From: Prevotella sp. | GTDB lineage: Bacteria; Bacteroidota; Bacteroidia; Bacteroidales; Dysgonomonadaceae | Assembly (NCBI GenBank): GCA_031285625.1 | Contig: JAITVV010000086.1 | Location: 1 to 38,042 of the forward strand | DNA length: 38,042 bases | Reading direction: 5' to 3' | Part shown: in pieces, positions 17,650-25,885 of the stretch | How positions within the stretch are numbered: the stretch's first letter is position 1 | How the letters are laid out: each line of letters begins with the position of its first letter | Made by a program: the position numbers and the translations under genes | The notes under the pieces: generated by a model | What the model saw: the letters and a program-made list of their open reading frames with translations, nothing else | Told to the model about the DNA's origin: nothing | The model's database searches: none

Positions 17650-18846
17650 ATGAATACCTATTCCAACTTTCAAAAGCATCTTCAAAATGAATTAGCTGAC
17701 ATTCAGTCAGCAGGGTTATATAAAAACGAACGTATAATAGTATCGCCACAAGGTGCAGCCATTAAGGTAAGTACCGGACAAGAAGTACTAAACTTCTGTG
17801 CCAATAATTATCTTGGATTGTCCGATAATAAAGAACTTATACAGGCAGCAAAAGATGCTATGGATAGTCGTGGCTTCGGGATGTCATCAGTACGTTTTAT
17901 TTGTGGCACTCAGGATTTACATAAACAGTTGGAAGAAACTATAGCCAAATTCTTTGGTACTGAAGACACAATCCTGTATGCAGCATGTTTCGATGCAAAT
18001 GGAGGTGTTTTCGAACCATTACTGACAGACCAGGATGCTATCATCTCCGATTCACTTAATCATGCATCTATTATTGACGGTGTCCGTCTTTGTAAAGCTG
18101 TACGCTATCGCTATGCCAATGCAGATATGGCTGATTTGGAAAAGCAACTTGAGTTAGCTCAGTCGCAACGTTTCCGCTTGATCGTTACAGATGGAGTATT
18201 CTCTATGGATGGCAATGTAGCACCAATGGATAAAATACATGAGCTAGCCCAGAAATATGATGCAATGATAATGATTGACGAATCACACTCAGCCGGAGTT
18301 GTAGGTAAGACAGGACGGGGAACCACTGAATTATTTAATCTTCGAGGCCAGGTCGAAATCATTACAGGAACATTAGGTAAAGCATTTGGAGGAGCCATCG
18401 GTGGATTCACAACCGGAAAGAAAGAGATTATAGACATGCTACGTCAGCGTTCGCGCCCATACTTATTTTCAAATTCTATACCTCCTAGCATTGCTGCTGC
18501 CGGAATCAAAATGTTTGAGATGATGGACCGGACAAATGAACTACAAGATAAGCTACATGCCAATACAGACTACTTTGTAGAAAAAATGAAAGCAGCAGGA
18601 TTTGATATAAAACCAACTCAATCTTCGATATGCGCTGTAATGCTATATGATGCAAAATTATCTCAGGACGTAGCAGCTAAACTTTTAGAAGAAGGTATTT
18701 ATGTGACAGGATTTTACTATCCGGTTGTACCTAAAGACCTGGCTCGTATCCGTGTTCAAATATCAGCTGGACATGAAAAAGAACATTTAGACAGATGTAT
18801 CACTGCATTTACTAAGATCGGCAAGGAATTAAAAATTATCAAATAA
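17650..18846 (+). CDS. kbl: glycine C-acetyltransferase (2-amino-3-ketobutyrate CoA ligase)
   Basis: A PLP enzyme that splits 2-amino-3-ketobutyrate with CoA into glycine and acetyl-CoA, the second step of threonine breakdown. It is 398 aa, the usual length. Visible landmarks of the alpha-oxoamine synthase family: NFCANNYLGLSDN (48-60), SSVRFICGT (79-87), SDSLNHASIIDG (133-144), the PLP-contacting MIDESHSAG with Asp210 and His213, and the Schiff-base Lys244 in TGTLGKAFGG. The ISAGHEKEHLD end is typical of Kbl. The SDR threonine dehydrogenase follows 22 bases later, which fixes this family member as Kbl rather than BioF or SPT. Confidence 0.96.
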   Translation: MNTYSNFQKHLQNELADIQSAGLYKNERIIVSPQGAAIKVSTGQEVLNFCANNYLGLSDNKELIQAAKDAMDSRGFGMSSVRFICGTQDLHKQLEETIAKFFGTEDTILYAACFDANGGVFEPLLTDQDAIISDSLNHASIIDGVRLCKAVRYRYANADMADLEKQLELAQSQRFRLIVTDGVFSMDGNVAPMDKIHELAQKYDAMIMIDESHSAGVVGKTGRGTTELFNLRGQVEIITGTLGKAFGGAIGGFTTGKKEIIDMLRQRSRPYLFSNSIPPSIAAAGIKMFEMMDRTNELQDKLHANTDYFVEKMKAAGFDIKPTQSSICAVMLYDAKLSQDVAAKLLEEGIYVTGFYYPVVPKDLARIRVQISAGHEKEHLDRCITAFTKIGKELKIIK

Positions 18847-18868
18847 TAAATTAATCGTTTTTTCTTTT

Positions 18869-19831
18869 ATGAAAAACATTCTTATCGTAGGCAGTACGGG
18901 CCAGATAGGCTCTGAATTAAGTATTAAATTGCGCTCTATCTATGGAGACAGTAACGTGATCTGCGGATACTTCAAGCCTCCTTTTCCTGAAAATTTCTTT
19001 GAAGCAGGCCCAACTGTGGAGATAGATGCAACAAACAAACAGCAAATTGCAGATGCAGTAAAAAAGTACAAAATAGATACTATCTACAATCTGGCGGCAA
19101 TATTATCAGCCACTGCCGAGAAAAATCCAAAATTGGGATGGGATGTAGGACTAAACAGCCTGATGAATTGTCTTGATGTTGCCCATGAACTAAACTGCGC
19201 TGTTTTCACACCGAGCTCTATTGGAGCTTTCGGACCCAATACACCAAAAGATAAAACGCCTCAAGACACCGTTCAGCGTCCAAATACAGTATATGGTATA
19301 ACTAAAGTAATGGGAGAACTTCTTAGCGACTATTACTATACACGCTGGGGGGTAGATACCCGTTCGGTTCGCTTTCCCGGTATTATCTCAAATCTGACCC
19401 ATCCGGGAGGCGGCACTACAGATTATGCGGTTGAAATATATTATAATGCAGTAAAAGAAGAGAAATTTATCTGCCCTTTGAAACCCGGTACATTTATGGA
19501 TATGATGTATATGCCTGATGCCCTGAATGCAGCTGTAAACATTATGGAAGCCGATCCGGCAAAATTGATTCACCGCAATTCATTTAATATAGCATCCATG
19601 AGTTTCGACCCTGAGATGATCTATAATGCAATAAAGAAACACTATCCGGACTTTATAATGGAATATGATATTGATCCACTGAAACAATCAATAGCAGATT
19701 CATGGCCAAATTCACTGGATGATACTTGTGCCCGTCAGGAATGGGGATGGTGTCCTGAGTACGATTTGGAAAAGATGACTACTGATATGATAAAAGTATT
19801 GAAGGAAAGAGAAGTACATCTAACTATTTAA
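18869..19831 (+). CDS. tdh: L-threonine 3-dehydrogenase, SDR/epimerase type
   Basis: It oxidises L-threonine to 2-amino-3-ketobutyrate with NAD+, feeding Kbl. The Rossmann motif GSTGQIG spans residues 8-14, the catalytic serine region is TPSSIGAFGP (114-123), and YGITK gives Tyr142 and Lys146. The segment GTTDYAVEIYY and MDMMYMPDAL are hallmarks of the short-chain-dehydrogenase TDH found in animals and Bacteroidota, unrelated to the zinc MDR enzyme of E. coli. At 320 aa the length is normal. It is second in a two-gene operon ending at a bidirectional terminator. Confidence 0.93.
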   Translation: MKNILIVGSTGQIGSELSIKLRSIYGDSNVICGYFKPPFPENFFEAGPTVEIDATNKQQIADAVKKYKIDTIYNLAAILSATAEKNPKLGWDVGLNSLMNCLDVAHELNCAVFTPSSIGAFGPNTPKDKTPQDTVQRPNTVYGITKVMGELLSDYYYTRWGVDTRSVRFPGIISNLTHPGGGTTDYAVEIYYNAVKEEKFICPLKPGTFMDMMYMPDALNAAVNIMEADPAKLIHRNSFNIASMSFDPEMIYNAIKKHYPDFIMEYDIDPLKQSIADSWPNSLDDTCARQEWGWCPEYDLEKMTTDMIKVLKEREVHLTI

Positions 19832-19856
19832 AATATTAATCCTACAACGGTAAAAA

Positions 19857-19883
19857 AAAAGCACGGATATTCTCCGTGCTTTT
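19857..19883. terminator. bidirectional terminator between tdh and DoxX genes
   Basis: AAAAGCACGGA (19857-19867) pairs with TCCGTGCTTTT (19873-19883), loop 5; an A run precedes and a T run follows. It serves both convergent genes. Confidence 0.88.
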
Positions 19884-19888
19884 ATATT

Positions 19889-20299
19889 TTAATCCCAAAG
19901 TTTCTTACTACTCAATGCATATTTTCCGGCTCCGGTAAATACCAGAGCTAATGCCCCGAAGAAATATAACCCCTGCAATTCGAGCATCCAGCCACCGGCA
20001 GCATTCATAGAAAAAATATCTCCACCATGAGCCATCGCAACAGCAACGATCATGTTAAATGCAAATATAGCTGCTGCAATGCGAGTACCAAACCCAAAGA
20101 TAATAAATAATGGCGCTATTACTTCACCCACATATACACCATAAGCAATAAAGGAAGGTAAGCCAGTAGTTGCCAACATATCTTCGATAGCTCCGGCTCC
20201 ATGCGTCAGTTTTCCTATTCCATGCAAAAGCATTAATATACCAATACTCAATCTTAAAATAAGTAGACCTATGTCTGTATTACGTTCTAATAGTTTCAT
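19889..20299 (-). CDS. DoxX family membrane protein (136 aa)
   Basis: Four hydrophobic segments with the DoxX pattern: GLLILRLSIGILMLLHGIGKL, then IAYGVYVGEVIAPLFIIFGFGTRIAA, then FNMIVAVAMAHGG, then LQGLYFFGALALVFTGAGKYAL. DoxX proteins are small inner-membrane proteins, some tied to thiol or quinone redox chemistry, but most remain uncharacterised. It is single, with an imperfect inverted repeat at 20310-20332 just before its start. Confidence 0.88.
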   Translation of the reverse strand: MKLLERNTDIGLLILRLSIGILMLLHGIGKLTHGAGAIEDMLATTGLPSFIAYGVYVGEVIAPLFIIFGFGTRIAAAIFAFNMIVAVAMAHGGDIFSMNAAGGWMLELQGLYFFGALALVFTGAGKYALSSKKLWD

Positions 20300-20309
20300 G
20301 TTAATTTAT

Positions 20310-20332
20310 ACTGTTATAGTTAATATTACAGT
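20310..20332. promoter_or_regulatory. imperfect inverted repeat upstream of the DoxX gene
   Basis: ACTGT (20310-20314) and ACAGT (20328-20332) are inverted, with further symmetric bases inside (about 8 of 10 pairs). It lies 11 bases before the start codon, so it could be an operator; AT-richness makes chance likely. Confidence 0.25.
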
Positions 20333-20379
20333 TAATTAAACAATGAAATGTTAATTATGTTCATTCGGAAATTAATCAA

Positions 20380-21204
20380 TTATGGTAATTCGAATGGAAT
20401 AGGTAACATAATTTGCTTCGTAACAGGCTCTCCATCCTTTAATCCGGGAATCCACTTAGGCATTTTTTTAATTAAGTAGAAAGCTTCTTCATTACAGTCA
20501 GGGAACAGGCCCTTGAAAAGCCAGATTTTTGTGATCTCACCTTCCGGTGACACCTCAATATTAAAAATCACCCGCCCTGTTATACGATATTCTATAGCCC
20601 GCTTCGGATATTTCATATTGGTTTTCAGATAAGTCTCCAAAGCCTCTTTTCCTCCCGGAAATTGGGGATCAGTATTTAAACTGTCAATCACCGGCTCTAT
20701 TATTGATATACTATCTCTTGGCACAATAGCAATCAATGAATCAGTTAATACAGGCTTATCTTCTTTAGGACGCTTTAATTCCTCCAATAATGCATCAGTA
20801 ATAGTAAAAGTAATGGTTATAGATTGTAAGAAATCAACAGGAGCACCTTTTAGTGAAGCAGGAGTCCACTTAGGCATCATCCGCATAACCCTCAATACCT
20901 CATCATCTGCATCAGGATCGAACCCACTTGTTATATTAAGATTTTTTATCATCCCTTCTTTATCAATCTCAAATGATAAATCTAAAGACCCTTCCATCTT
21001 TATCTTTATTAAGACCGGAGGATATTTTATATTATCCGATAAGTATCTATATAGAGCAGATTCACCTCCAGGAAATTGGGGAAGGACTGTATCTCCTAAT
21101 AGAGCCGGATTATTTGGTACGAGTTTGGCTGTTATTGGCTCCTGCGCAGAAAGTGAAAAATAAAAAGAAAACAAAAAAATAAAAAATATCAGTCTATGAA
21201 TCAT
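20380..21204 (-). CDS. exported protein with two TonB C-terminal domains (274 aa)
   Basis: The signal peptide (residues 1-21, ending SLSAQ) precedes two copies of the TonB_C fold. Each starts with FPGG(E/K)-AL--YL--N(I/M)KYP (residues about 43-65 and 185-207), continues with a G-(L/V)-F-I-(E/V)---G-I strand pair and ends with (M/K)MPKW(T/I)P. TonB_C domains normally contact TonB-dependent receptors, but here there is no N-terminal membrane anchor for ExbB/ExbD, so it is probably a soluble periplasmic or surface variant of the energy-transducer-like family. No ExbBD genes lie nearby. Confidence 0.82.
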   Translation of the reverse strand: MIHRLIFFIFLFSFYFSLSAQEPITAKLVPNNPALLGDTVLPQFPGGESALYRYLSDNIKYPPVLIKIKMEGSLDLSFEIDKEGMIKNLNITSGFDPDADDEVLRVMRMMPKWTPASLKGAPVDFLQSITITFTITDALLEELKRPKEDKPVLTDSLIAIVPRDSISIIEPVIDSLNTDPQFPGGKEALETYLKTNMKYPKRAIEYRITGRVIFNIEVSPEGEITKIWLFKGLFPDCNEEAFYLIKKMPKWIPGLKDGEPVTKQIMLPIPFELP

Positions 21205-21288
21205 GTTAGTGTTTAATTAAGGCCTTTAACCTATTCGTTGCCCGCAAGTTCTTACTTTACTTCATATTATAACGGGGATATTCGAAAA

Positions 21289-21296
21289 CAAATATA
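21289..21296 (-). promoter_or_regulatory. -7 box of the double TonB_C gene
   Basis: On the minus strand TATATTTG fits TAnnTTTG; leader about 80 bases. No TTTG at the -33 distance. Confidence 0.35.
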
Positions 21297-21408
21297 TACA
21301 TTTTCCATAAGACAGCCATTTATTTAGATTTTATTAAAAAATACAGATAATTATTATAAAATTAACAATATTCACATTTTTAAACAATATTTTTAACATT
21401 TCAATATG

Positions 21409-21416
21409 TATCTTTG
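21409..21416 (+). promoter_or_regulatory. -7 box of glmS
   Basis: TATCTTTG is a full match 19 bases before the glmS ATG at 21436, giving a very short leader. This also excludes the upstream ATG at 21406 as the start. Confidence 0.55.
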
Positions 21417-21435
21417 CATCCAAAATAAAAATTGT

Positions 21436-23280
21436 ATGTGTGGAATAGTAGGATACATTGGCTTCAGAGAAGCATACCCCATTTTGATTAAAGGATTACA
21501 CCGACTCGAATATAGAGGATACGACAGTGCAGGAGTGGCACTGATTAACAAGGAAGACAGGCTATCAGTATATAAAGCAAAGGGCCGTGTACAAGATCTT
21601 GAAGAATATGCAAAAGATAAAGACATAACCGGAACGATAGGAATAGCTCACACTCGATGGGCTACACACGGGGAACCAAGCAATAGTAATGCACATCCAC
21701 ATTACTCCCAGTCCGAATCACTAGCATTGATACACAACGGAATCATAGAAAATTATGCTGTACTAAAAGCCCAACTCATACAAAACGGTTATACATTTCA
21801 GAGCAGCACAGATACCGAAGTCTTGGTACAATTGATTGAGTATATAAAAAAGTTAAATAATTGCGACTTGTTTTCGGCAGTGCAGATCGCATTAAACCAG
21901 GTTGTAGGTGCTTATGCAATTGCTGTAATTGAAAAAGGGAAGCCAGAACAAATTATAGCCGCTCGCAAAAGCAGCCCGCTTGTAATCGGAGTTGGTGACG
22001 GGGAATTTTTTATAGGATCCGACGCCTCTCCTATCATTGAATATACGAATAAGGTCATCTATCTGGATGATGAAGAAATAGCAATTATTAAGCGTAATGA
22101 AGAACCTAAGATAGTAACAATAGCCAATATAGAGAAAACGCATGAGATAAAACAGCTGGAAATGAATCTCAGCCAGCTTGAACGTGGAGGATACCCTCAC
22201 TTCATGCTCAAAGAGATATATGAACAGCCTGAGACCCTCAAAAACTGTATGAGTGGAAGAATCAACATAGAAGGTACAAACGTAACTCTATCAGGTATCA
22301 TCGACCATAAAGAAAAGTTTATCAATGCACGCCGTATTATCATCATAGCTTGTGGTACATCGTGGCATGCAGGGCTAATAGGAGAATATCTATTCGAAGA
22401 ATTCTGCCGTATCCCGGTTGAGGTAGAGTATGCATCCGAATTCAGATATAGAAATCCGGTTATCCACCCTGATGATATTGTAATTGCGATCTCTCAGTCA
22501 GGTGAAACAGCAGACTCCCTCGCTGCAATAGAACTTGCACGCAAGGCAGGAGCTTTTGTATATGGCGTATGTAACGTGGTTGGTTCATCCATACCACGCA
22601 ATACTGATTCGGGATCATATACGCATTGCGGACATGAAATAGGCGTTGCTTCCACTAAAGCATTCACTGCACAAGTAACTGTTCTTACCATGATGGCACT
22701 AACAATAGCCAAAGAGAAAGGAAGTATCGATAACGATAAGTATATTGATACCATCAAAGAGTTGCAGTTGATACCGTCTAAAATAGAGAAAGCCCTGGCG
22801 GCAAACGAAAAAATAAAGGAGTTGTCCAAAATATTTACGTATGCTCAAAACTTTATTTATCTGGGACGAGGATACAATTACCCTATTGCGCTCGAAGGAG
22901 CATTAAAGCTAAAGGAAATTTCATATATACATGCCGAAGGTTATCCCGCCGCGGAGATGAAGCATGGCCCTATAGCACTTATTGATAATGAAATGCCCGT
23001 AGTAAGCATTGCTACCAATAGTGCCATATACGAAAAGGTGGTAAGTAATATTCAGGAAATAAAAGCACGCAAAGGATGTGTGATCGCCATAATCAACGAA
23101 GGAGACGAAACTATGAAATCGATGGCTGACAGGTACATCGAAATACCGGCGACAATAGAGTGTCTTGATCCATTATTAACCGCTATCCCACTACAATTAT
23201 TGGCATACCATATTGCCGTTAATAAGAATAGGGATGTGGATATGCCACGCAACCTTGCAAAATCAGTAACTGTAGAATAA
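21436..23280 (+). CDS. glmS: glutamine-fructose-6-phosphate aminotransferase (isomerizing)
   Basis: It makes glucosamine-6-phosphate from fructose-6-phosphate and glutamine, the first committed step to UDP-GlcNAc, peptidoglycan and LPS. The frame also has an ATG at 21406, but processing requires the Cys of MCGIVGYIG to be N-terminal, and the promoter overlaps 21406, so 21436 is the start (614 aa). The Ntn glutaminase domain (Cys2, RLEYRGYDSAG, HTRWATHG, SDTE) spans residues 1-230; two SIS sugar-isomerase domains follow (CGTSWHAG and SQSGETADS, then GRGYNYPIALEGALKLKE). The ending MPRNLAKSVTVE is diagnostic. Monocistronic in appearance. Confidence 0.97.
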   Translation: MCGIVGYIGFREAYPILIKGLHRLEYRGYDSAGVALINKEDRLSVYKAKGRVQDLEEYAKDKDITGTIGIAHTRWATHGEPSNSNAHPHYSQSESLALIHNGIIENYAVLKAQLIQNGYTFQSSTDTEVLVQLIEYIKKLNNCDLFSAVQIALNQVVGAYAIAVIEKGKPEQIIAARKSSPLVIGVGDGEFFIGSDASPIIEYTNKVIYLDDEEIAIIKRNEEPKIVTIANIEKTHEIKQLEMNLSQLERGGYPHFMLKEIYEQPETLKNCMSGRINIEGTNVTLSGIIDHKEKFINARRIIIIACGTSWHAGLIGEYLFEEFCRIPVEVEYASEFRYRNPVIHPDDIVIAISQSGETADSLAAIELARKAGAFVYGVCNVVGSSIPRNTDSGSYTHCGHEIGVASTKAFTAQVTVLTMMALTIAKEKGSIDNDKYIDTIKELQLIPSKIEKALAANEKIKELSKIFTYAQNFIYLGRGYNYPIALEGALKLKEISYIHAEGYPAAEMKHGPIALIDNEMPVVSIATNSAIYEKVVSNIQEIKARKGCVIAIINEGDETMKSMADRYIEIPATIECLDPLLTAIPLQLLAYHIAVNKNRDVDMPRNLAKSVTVE

Positions 23281-23367
23281 AACCATTTTACGACAGATAA
23301 TAACCATTGCATCTTTGCATTGACTGAAATATGTTTAAAGAATTGAATTCATTATTCAAAATATTTC

Positions 23368-23375
23368 TATCTTTG
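23368..23375 (+). promoter_or_regulatory. -7 box of the Hint-like/thioesterase pair
   Basis: TATCTTTG is a full match, 29 bases before the ATG at 23405. ATTG 22 bases upstream is a weak -33 candidate. Confidence 0.5.
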
Positions 23376-23404
23376 CAGAAACTTTACATATAAACATAAA
23401 ATTT

Positions 23405-23929
23405 ATGAAAGCAAACATTCTAATACTCACACTTATTTCCCTATTTGCATTAAACACCAAAATAAATGCACAAAGTCATCTGGCCATTGGTACTCAAATT
23501 ACAATGGGAGACGATACAAGAAAAAGTGTAGAGAACTTATCTGTGGGCGATGTTGTTTTATCGTATGATTACACAAAAGATGTATATGAGAAAAAGACGG
23601 TGAAAAGTGTTGAGAAAATCATGTTTAACAGGTTGATCCGCATGGTATTGGAAAACAAAATGCAGATTCTTCTAACTTCAGACAATCCATTTTGGAGTGA
23701 AAGAGGCTGGATATCAGTAGATCCGGAAATGACTTCTCAAAACCCTAAATATAAATCAGTAAAACAATGCAATACAGGTGACTACCTGAGCTTCTATGAC
23801 ATATTAAGTACAGGTTCGGAAAGAGTAGCTATAATGGAGGGTATCCTTGAACCCATTATGGCTTATTCCATACAGTTGGAAGGCGACGGCTCAATCATTG
23901 CCAACGGCTTTATCATAGGTGCAGATTAA
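23405..23929 (+). CDS. secreted protein made of one degenerate Hint (Hedgehog/intein-like) domain (174 aa)
   Basis: The signal peptide ends at NAQ (residues 21-23), and the Hint-like block begins at once: HLAIGTQITMGDDTRKSVEN, then LSVGDVVLSYD, matching the usual CxxxGTxVxTxxGxxxIExLxxGDxVLS. Further on LLTSDNPFW (89-97) corresponds to the TxxH block and YSIQLEGDGSIIANGFII (154-171) to the C-terminal YNLxVxGxHTYxANGxxxHN block. The catalytic Cys is replaced by His25, the TxxH His by Asn94, and the final HN is absent, so self-splicing or autoproteolysis is unlikely. It is a stand-alone domain, not part of a toxin. The thioesterase gene starts 7 bases after its stop. Confidence 0.72.
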   Translation: MKANILILTLISLFALNTKINAQSHLAIGTQITMGDDTRKSVENLSVGDVVLSYDYTKDVYEKKTVKSVEKIMFNRLIRMVLENKMQILLTSDNPFWSERGWISVDPEMTSQNPKYKSVKQCNTGDYLSFYDILSTGSERVAIMEGILEPIMAYSIQLEGDGSIIANGFIIGAD

Positions 23930-23936
23930 TCATTTA

Positions 23937-24365
23937 ATGAGACTCAATACCAACAATATACAAGAACGTATTAAAAATACATTGATGGAGACGTTGAACA
24001 TCACATTCATAGAATCTGATGATGAAACGTCTCTTGAAGCTATTATGCCTGTCGCAAAAGGTCTTACACAAACGATGGGCGTATTACATGGCGGAGCAAC
24101 GATATCCTTGGCTGAGTCTGTTGCCGGAGTAGGATCAAATGTATTATGTGCGCAGGATGAGCGCTGCTACGGAATGCAGATCAGTGCAAGCCATATTTCC
24201 AGCGCCAAAGTTGGCGACATAGTCAGAGCCAAAGGTGTTATACAACATAAAGGACACTCTACCCATGTATGGAATATTGATATCACCTCAGAAACCACTG
24301 GAAAGCTAATCTCCTCCATTCGTGTAACTAATGCCGTTGTGAAACGGGTACTCTATACTAAATAG
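23937..24365 (+). CDS. PaaI/MenI-like hotdog thioesterase (142 aa)
   Basis: A hotdog-fold acyl-CoA thioesterase with the family active site MGVLHGGATISLAESVAG: the HGG loop and the catalytic Glu of LAES. The rest, GMQISASHISSAKVGDIVRAKG and HVWNIDITSETTGKLISS, follows the PaaI/EntH/MenI pattern. MenI hydrolyses 1,4-dihydroxy-2-naphthoyl-CoA in menaquinone synthesis, and this sequence is close to that subgroup, but no men gene is adjacent, so the substrate is not assigned. A GTG at 23919 overlaps the previous gene; the ATG at 23937 is the better start. Co-transcribed with the Hint-like gene. Confidence 0.85.
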   Translation: MRLNTNNIQERIKNTLMETLNITFIESDDETSLEAIMPVAKGLTQTMGVLHGGATISLAESVAGVGSNVLCAQDERCYGMQISASHISSAKVGDIVRAKGVIQHKGHSTHVWNIDITSETTGKLISSIRVTNAVVKRVLYTK

Positions 24366-24480
24366 CTCTTCTGGAGTATTAATCAGAATATTATTTGCAG
24401 AGTACTTCCCTCGCTCAATATTCAAATTTAAATTAAACCTTTTCATAACAATACATTCTAATAGTATATACAAACTATTA

Positions 24481-24506
24481 AGGTCTCAGACCTATTTATT
24501 ACTTTG
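24481..24506 (+). promoter_or_regulatory. perfect palindrome next to a near-consensus -7 box
   Basis: AGGTCT-C-AGACCT (24481-24493) is a perfect inverted repeat. TTACTTTG (24499-24506) is one base off TAnnTTTG. The palindrome sits where a factor would overlap the -33 to -10 region, upstream of the serine-rich lipoprotein gene. Confidence 0.4.
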
Positions 24507-24578
24507 GTAAGTAAAACAACAATAAGTTGCTATGATTCAAAACTGATCATTTTAATGCTTACTCTAAAAATGAATATT

Positions 24579-25850
24579 ATGAAAAAGTTAATCATCCCCC
24601 TATTGGTTATTATCCTGACATTATCAGGTTGTGCCAGCAAAAGAGTAGCTGTAGTTAATAGTTTGTGGATTGGAATGACACAAGAACAAGCGAATCAGAT
24701 TATGGGCTATCCTGTAAGAATATTATATTCTGAATACGATAACGGTATCACATATGAGGGCTTAGAATATCACACCTACTATAACGAAGCCTATGTATTG
24801 GATTTTGGAGATGGAAGATTGTTAGGCTATGACTTCTTATACAATATATCCAGCGGAGGAACGATTGTATATGAACCTTACCCTGTATACGAACCATATC
24901 CGATTTATGATCCTTATCCGTCATACCCTCCGAGTTATATAGGTGGTAAACCTGGCAAACCGAACAAACCAAGGCCTAGGCCAAACCCTACTGAAAGACC
25001 GATATATCGTCCGTCCGAACCGGGACGCCCATCAACATCAACCAGACCGACTAGTCCGTCTGAATCTACCCGTCCATCCGAAGCCGGCAGGCCATCTGTT
25101 TCAGGCAGACCTACAAATGAGAGTCCTAATTATACTGGTTCGAACAGAACCCCAATTAGAGAATCATCCAGAGACAATGACGGAAAGACCAGCACCCGCA
25201 GATCTTACAATAAGGTTGTAGAGAAATCTGATTCAGAACGTCCTCCTGTAGTTAATTCAACAAGCAGGCCGTCTGCCAATAGTTCGAATGTGTCTTCCAC
25301 AAGACCGACTACCAGACCATCAGGAAGTTCTGGTGGAACAACCAGACCTAGCTCAAGTAGCTACAAGCCTAGCTCCTCATCAAGCAGTTCATCCGGAAGA
25401 ACATCGTCTGGCAGTTCATCGGGTTATACCCCTAGTAGTTCGTCCAGCTATACTCCAAGTTCATCTTCATCAGGCAGTAGTTCGTCCAGCTATACTCCTA
25501 GCAGTTCTTCAAGCACAAGGCCTTCCAGTAGTTCTTCAAGCTCGTCAGGAAGATCATCATCAAGTTATAGCTCAAGCAGTTCATCAAGTAGTAGTAGCTC
25601 ATCGGGTAGAACATCAAGCAGTTCTTCTACTTCAAGACCGTCAAGTTCTTCCAGTAGTAGCTATACACCAAGTAGTTCCACAAGTAACTCTTCTGGCAGA
25701 TCTTCATCAAGTTCTTCTACCAGTAGTTCAAATAGTTCATCAAGCAGCTCCTATTCTTCTAGTAGCAGATCAAGTTCCAGTAGCAGCTCAGGACGTTCAT
25801 CAACATCAAGTAGTTCATCTTCCGGAAGATCATCCAGCGGTCGCAGATAA
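24579..25850 (+). CDS. serine-rich lipoprotein with N-terminal BamE/SmpA-like domain (423 aa)
   Basis: The ATG at 24579 gives MKKLIIPLLVIILTLSGC, a lipoprotein signal with Cys18; the earlier starts at 24504 and 24570 only add residues before it. Residues about 22-95 look like a SmpA/OmlA (BamE) domain: VNSLWIGMTQEQANQIMGYP, then YVLDFGDGRLLGYDFLY. A Tyr/Pro linker (YEPYP repeats, about 100-120) and a Pro/Arg/Ser region follow, then roughly 170 residues that are mostly serine with Gly, Thr, Arg, Tyr-Thr-Pro. The serines use all six codons mixed, so the protein composition, not the DNA repeat, is selected. It is probably an extended envelope or surface stalk, possibly glycosylated. It ends at a strong terminator. 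Confidence 0.8.
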   Translation: MKKLIIPLLVIILTLSGCASKRVAVVNSLWIGMTQEQANQIMGYPVRILYSEYDNGITYEGLEYHTYYNEAYVLDFGDGRLLGYDFLYNISSGGTIVYEPYPVYEPYPIYDPYPSYPPSYIGGKPGKPNKPRPRPNPTERPIYRPSEPGRPSTSTRPTSPSESTRPSEAGRPSVSGRPTNESPNYTGSNRTPIRESSRDNDGKTSTRRSYNKVVEKSDSERPPVVNSTSRPSANSSNVSSTRPTTRPSGSSGGTTRPSSSSYKPSSSSSSSSGRTSSGSSSGYTPSSSSSYTPSSSSSGSSSSSYTPSSSSSTRPSSSSSSSSGRSSSSYSSSSSSSSSSSSGRTSSSSSTSRPSSSSSSSYTPSSSTSNSSGRSSSSSSTSSSNSSSSSSYSSSSRSSSSSSSGRSSTSSSSSSGRSSSGRR

Positions 25851-25854
25851 TAAA

Positions 25855-25884
25855 AAAAAGCCTCTTCGATTGAAGAGGCTTTTT
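25855..25884. terminator. bidirectional terminator after the serine-rich gene and the ABC operon
   Basis: AAAAAGCCTCTTC (25855-25867) pairs with GAAGAGGCTTTTT (25872-25884), loop GATT. It lies just after the serine-rich gene (+) and one base after the stop of the 36-aa ORF (-). Confidence 0.92.
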
Positions 25885-25885
25885 A

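Noticed and set aside
21361-21435. glmS ribozyme or riboswitch
   Set aside because: The -7 box lies only 19 bases before the ATG, leaving no room for a structured leader.
25297-25845. Phase-variable DNA repeat in the serine tract
   Set aside because: Serine is encoded by mixed TCN and AGY codons, so there is no long identical DNA unit to slip.
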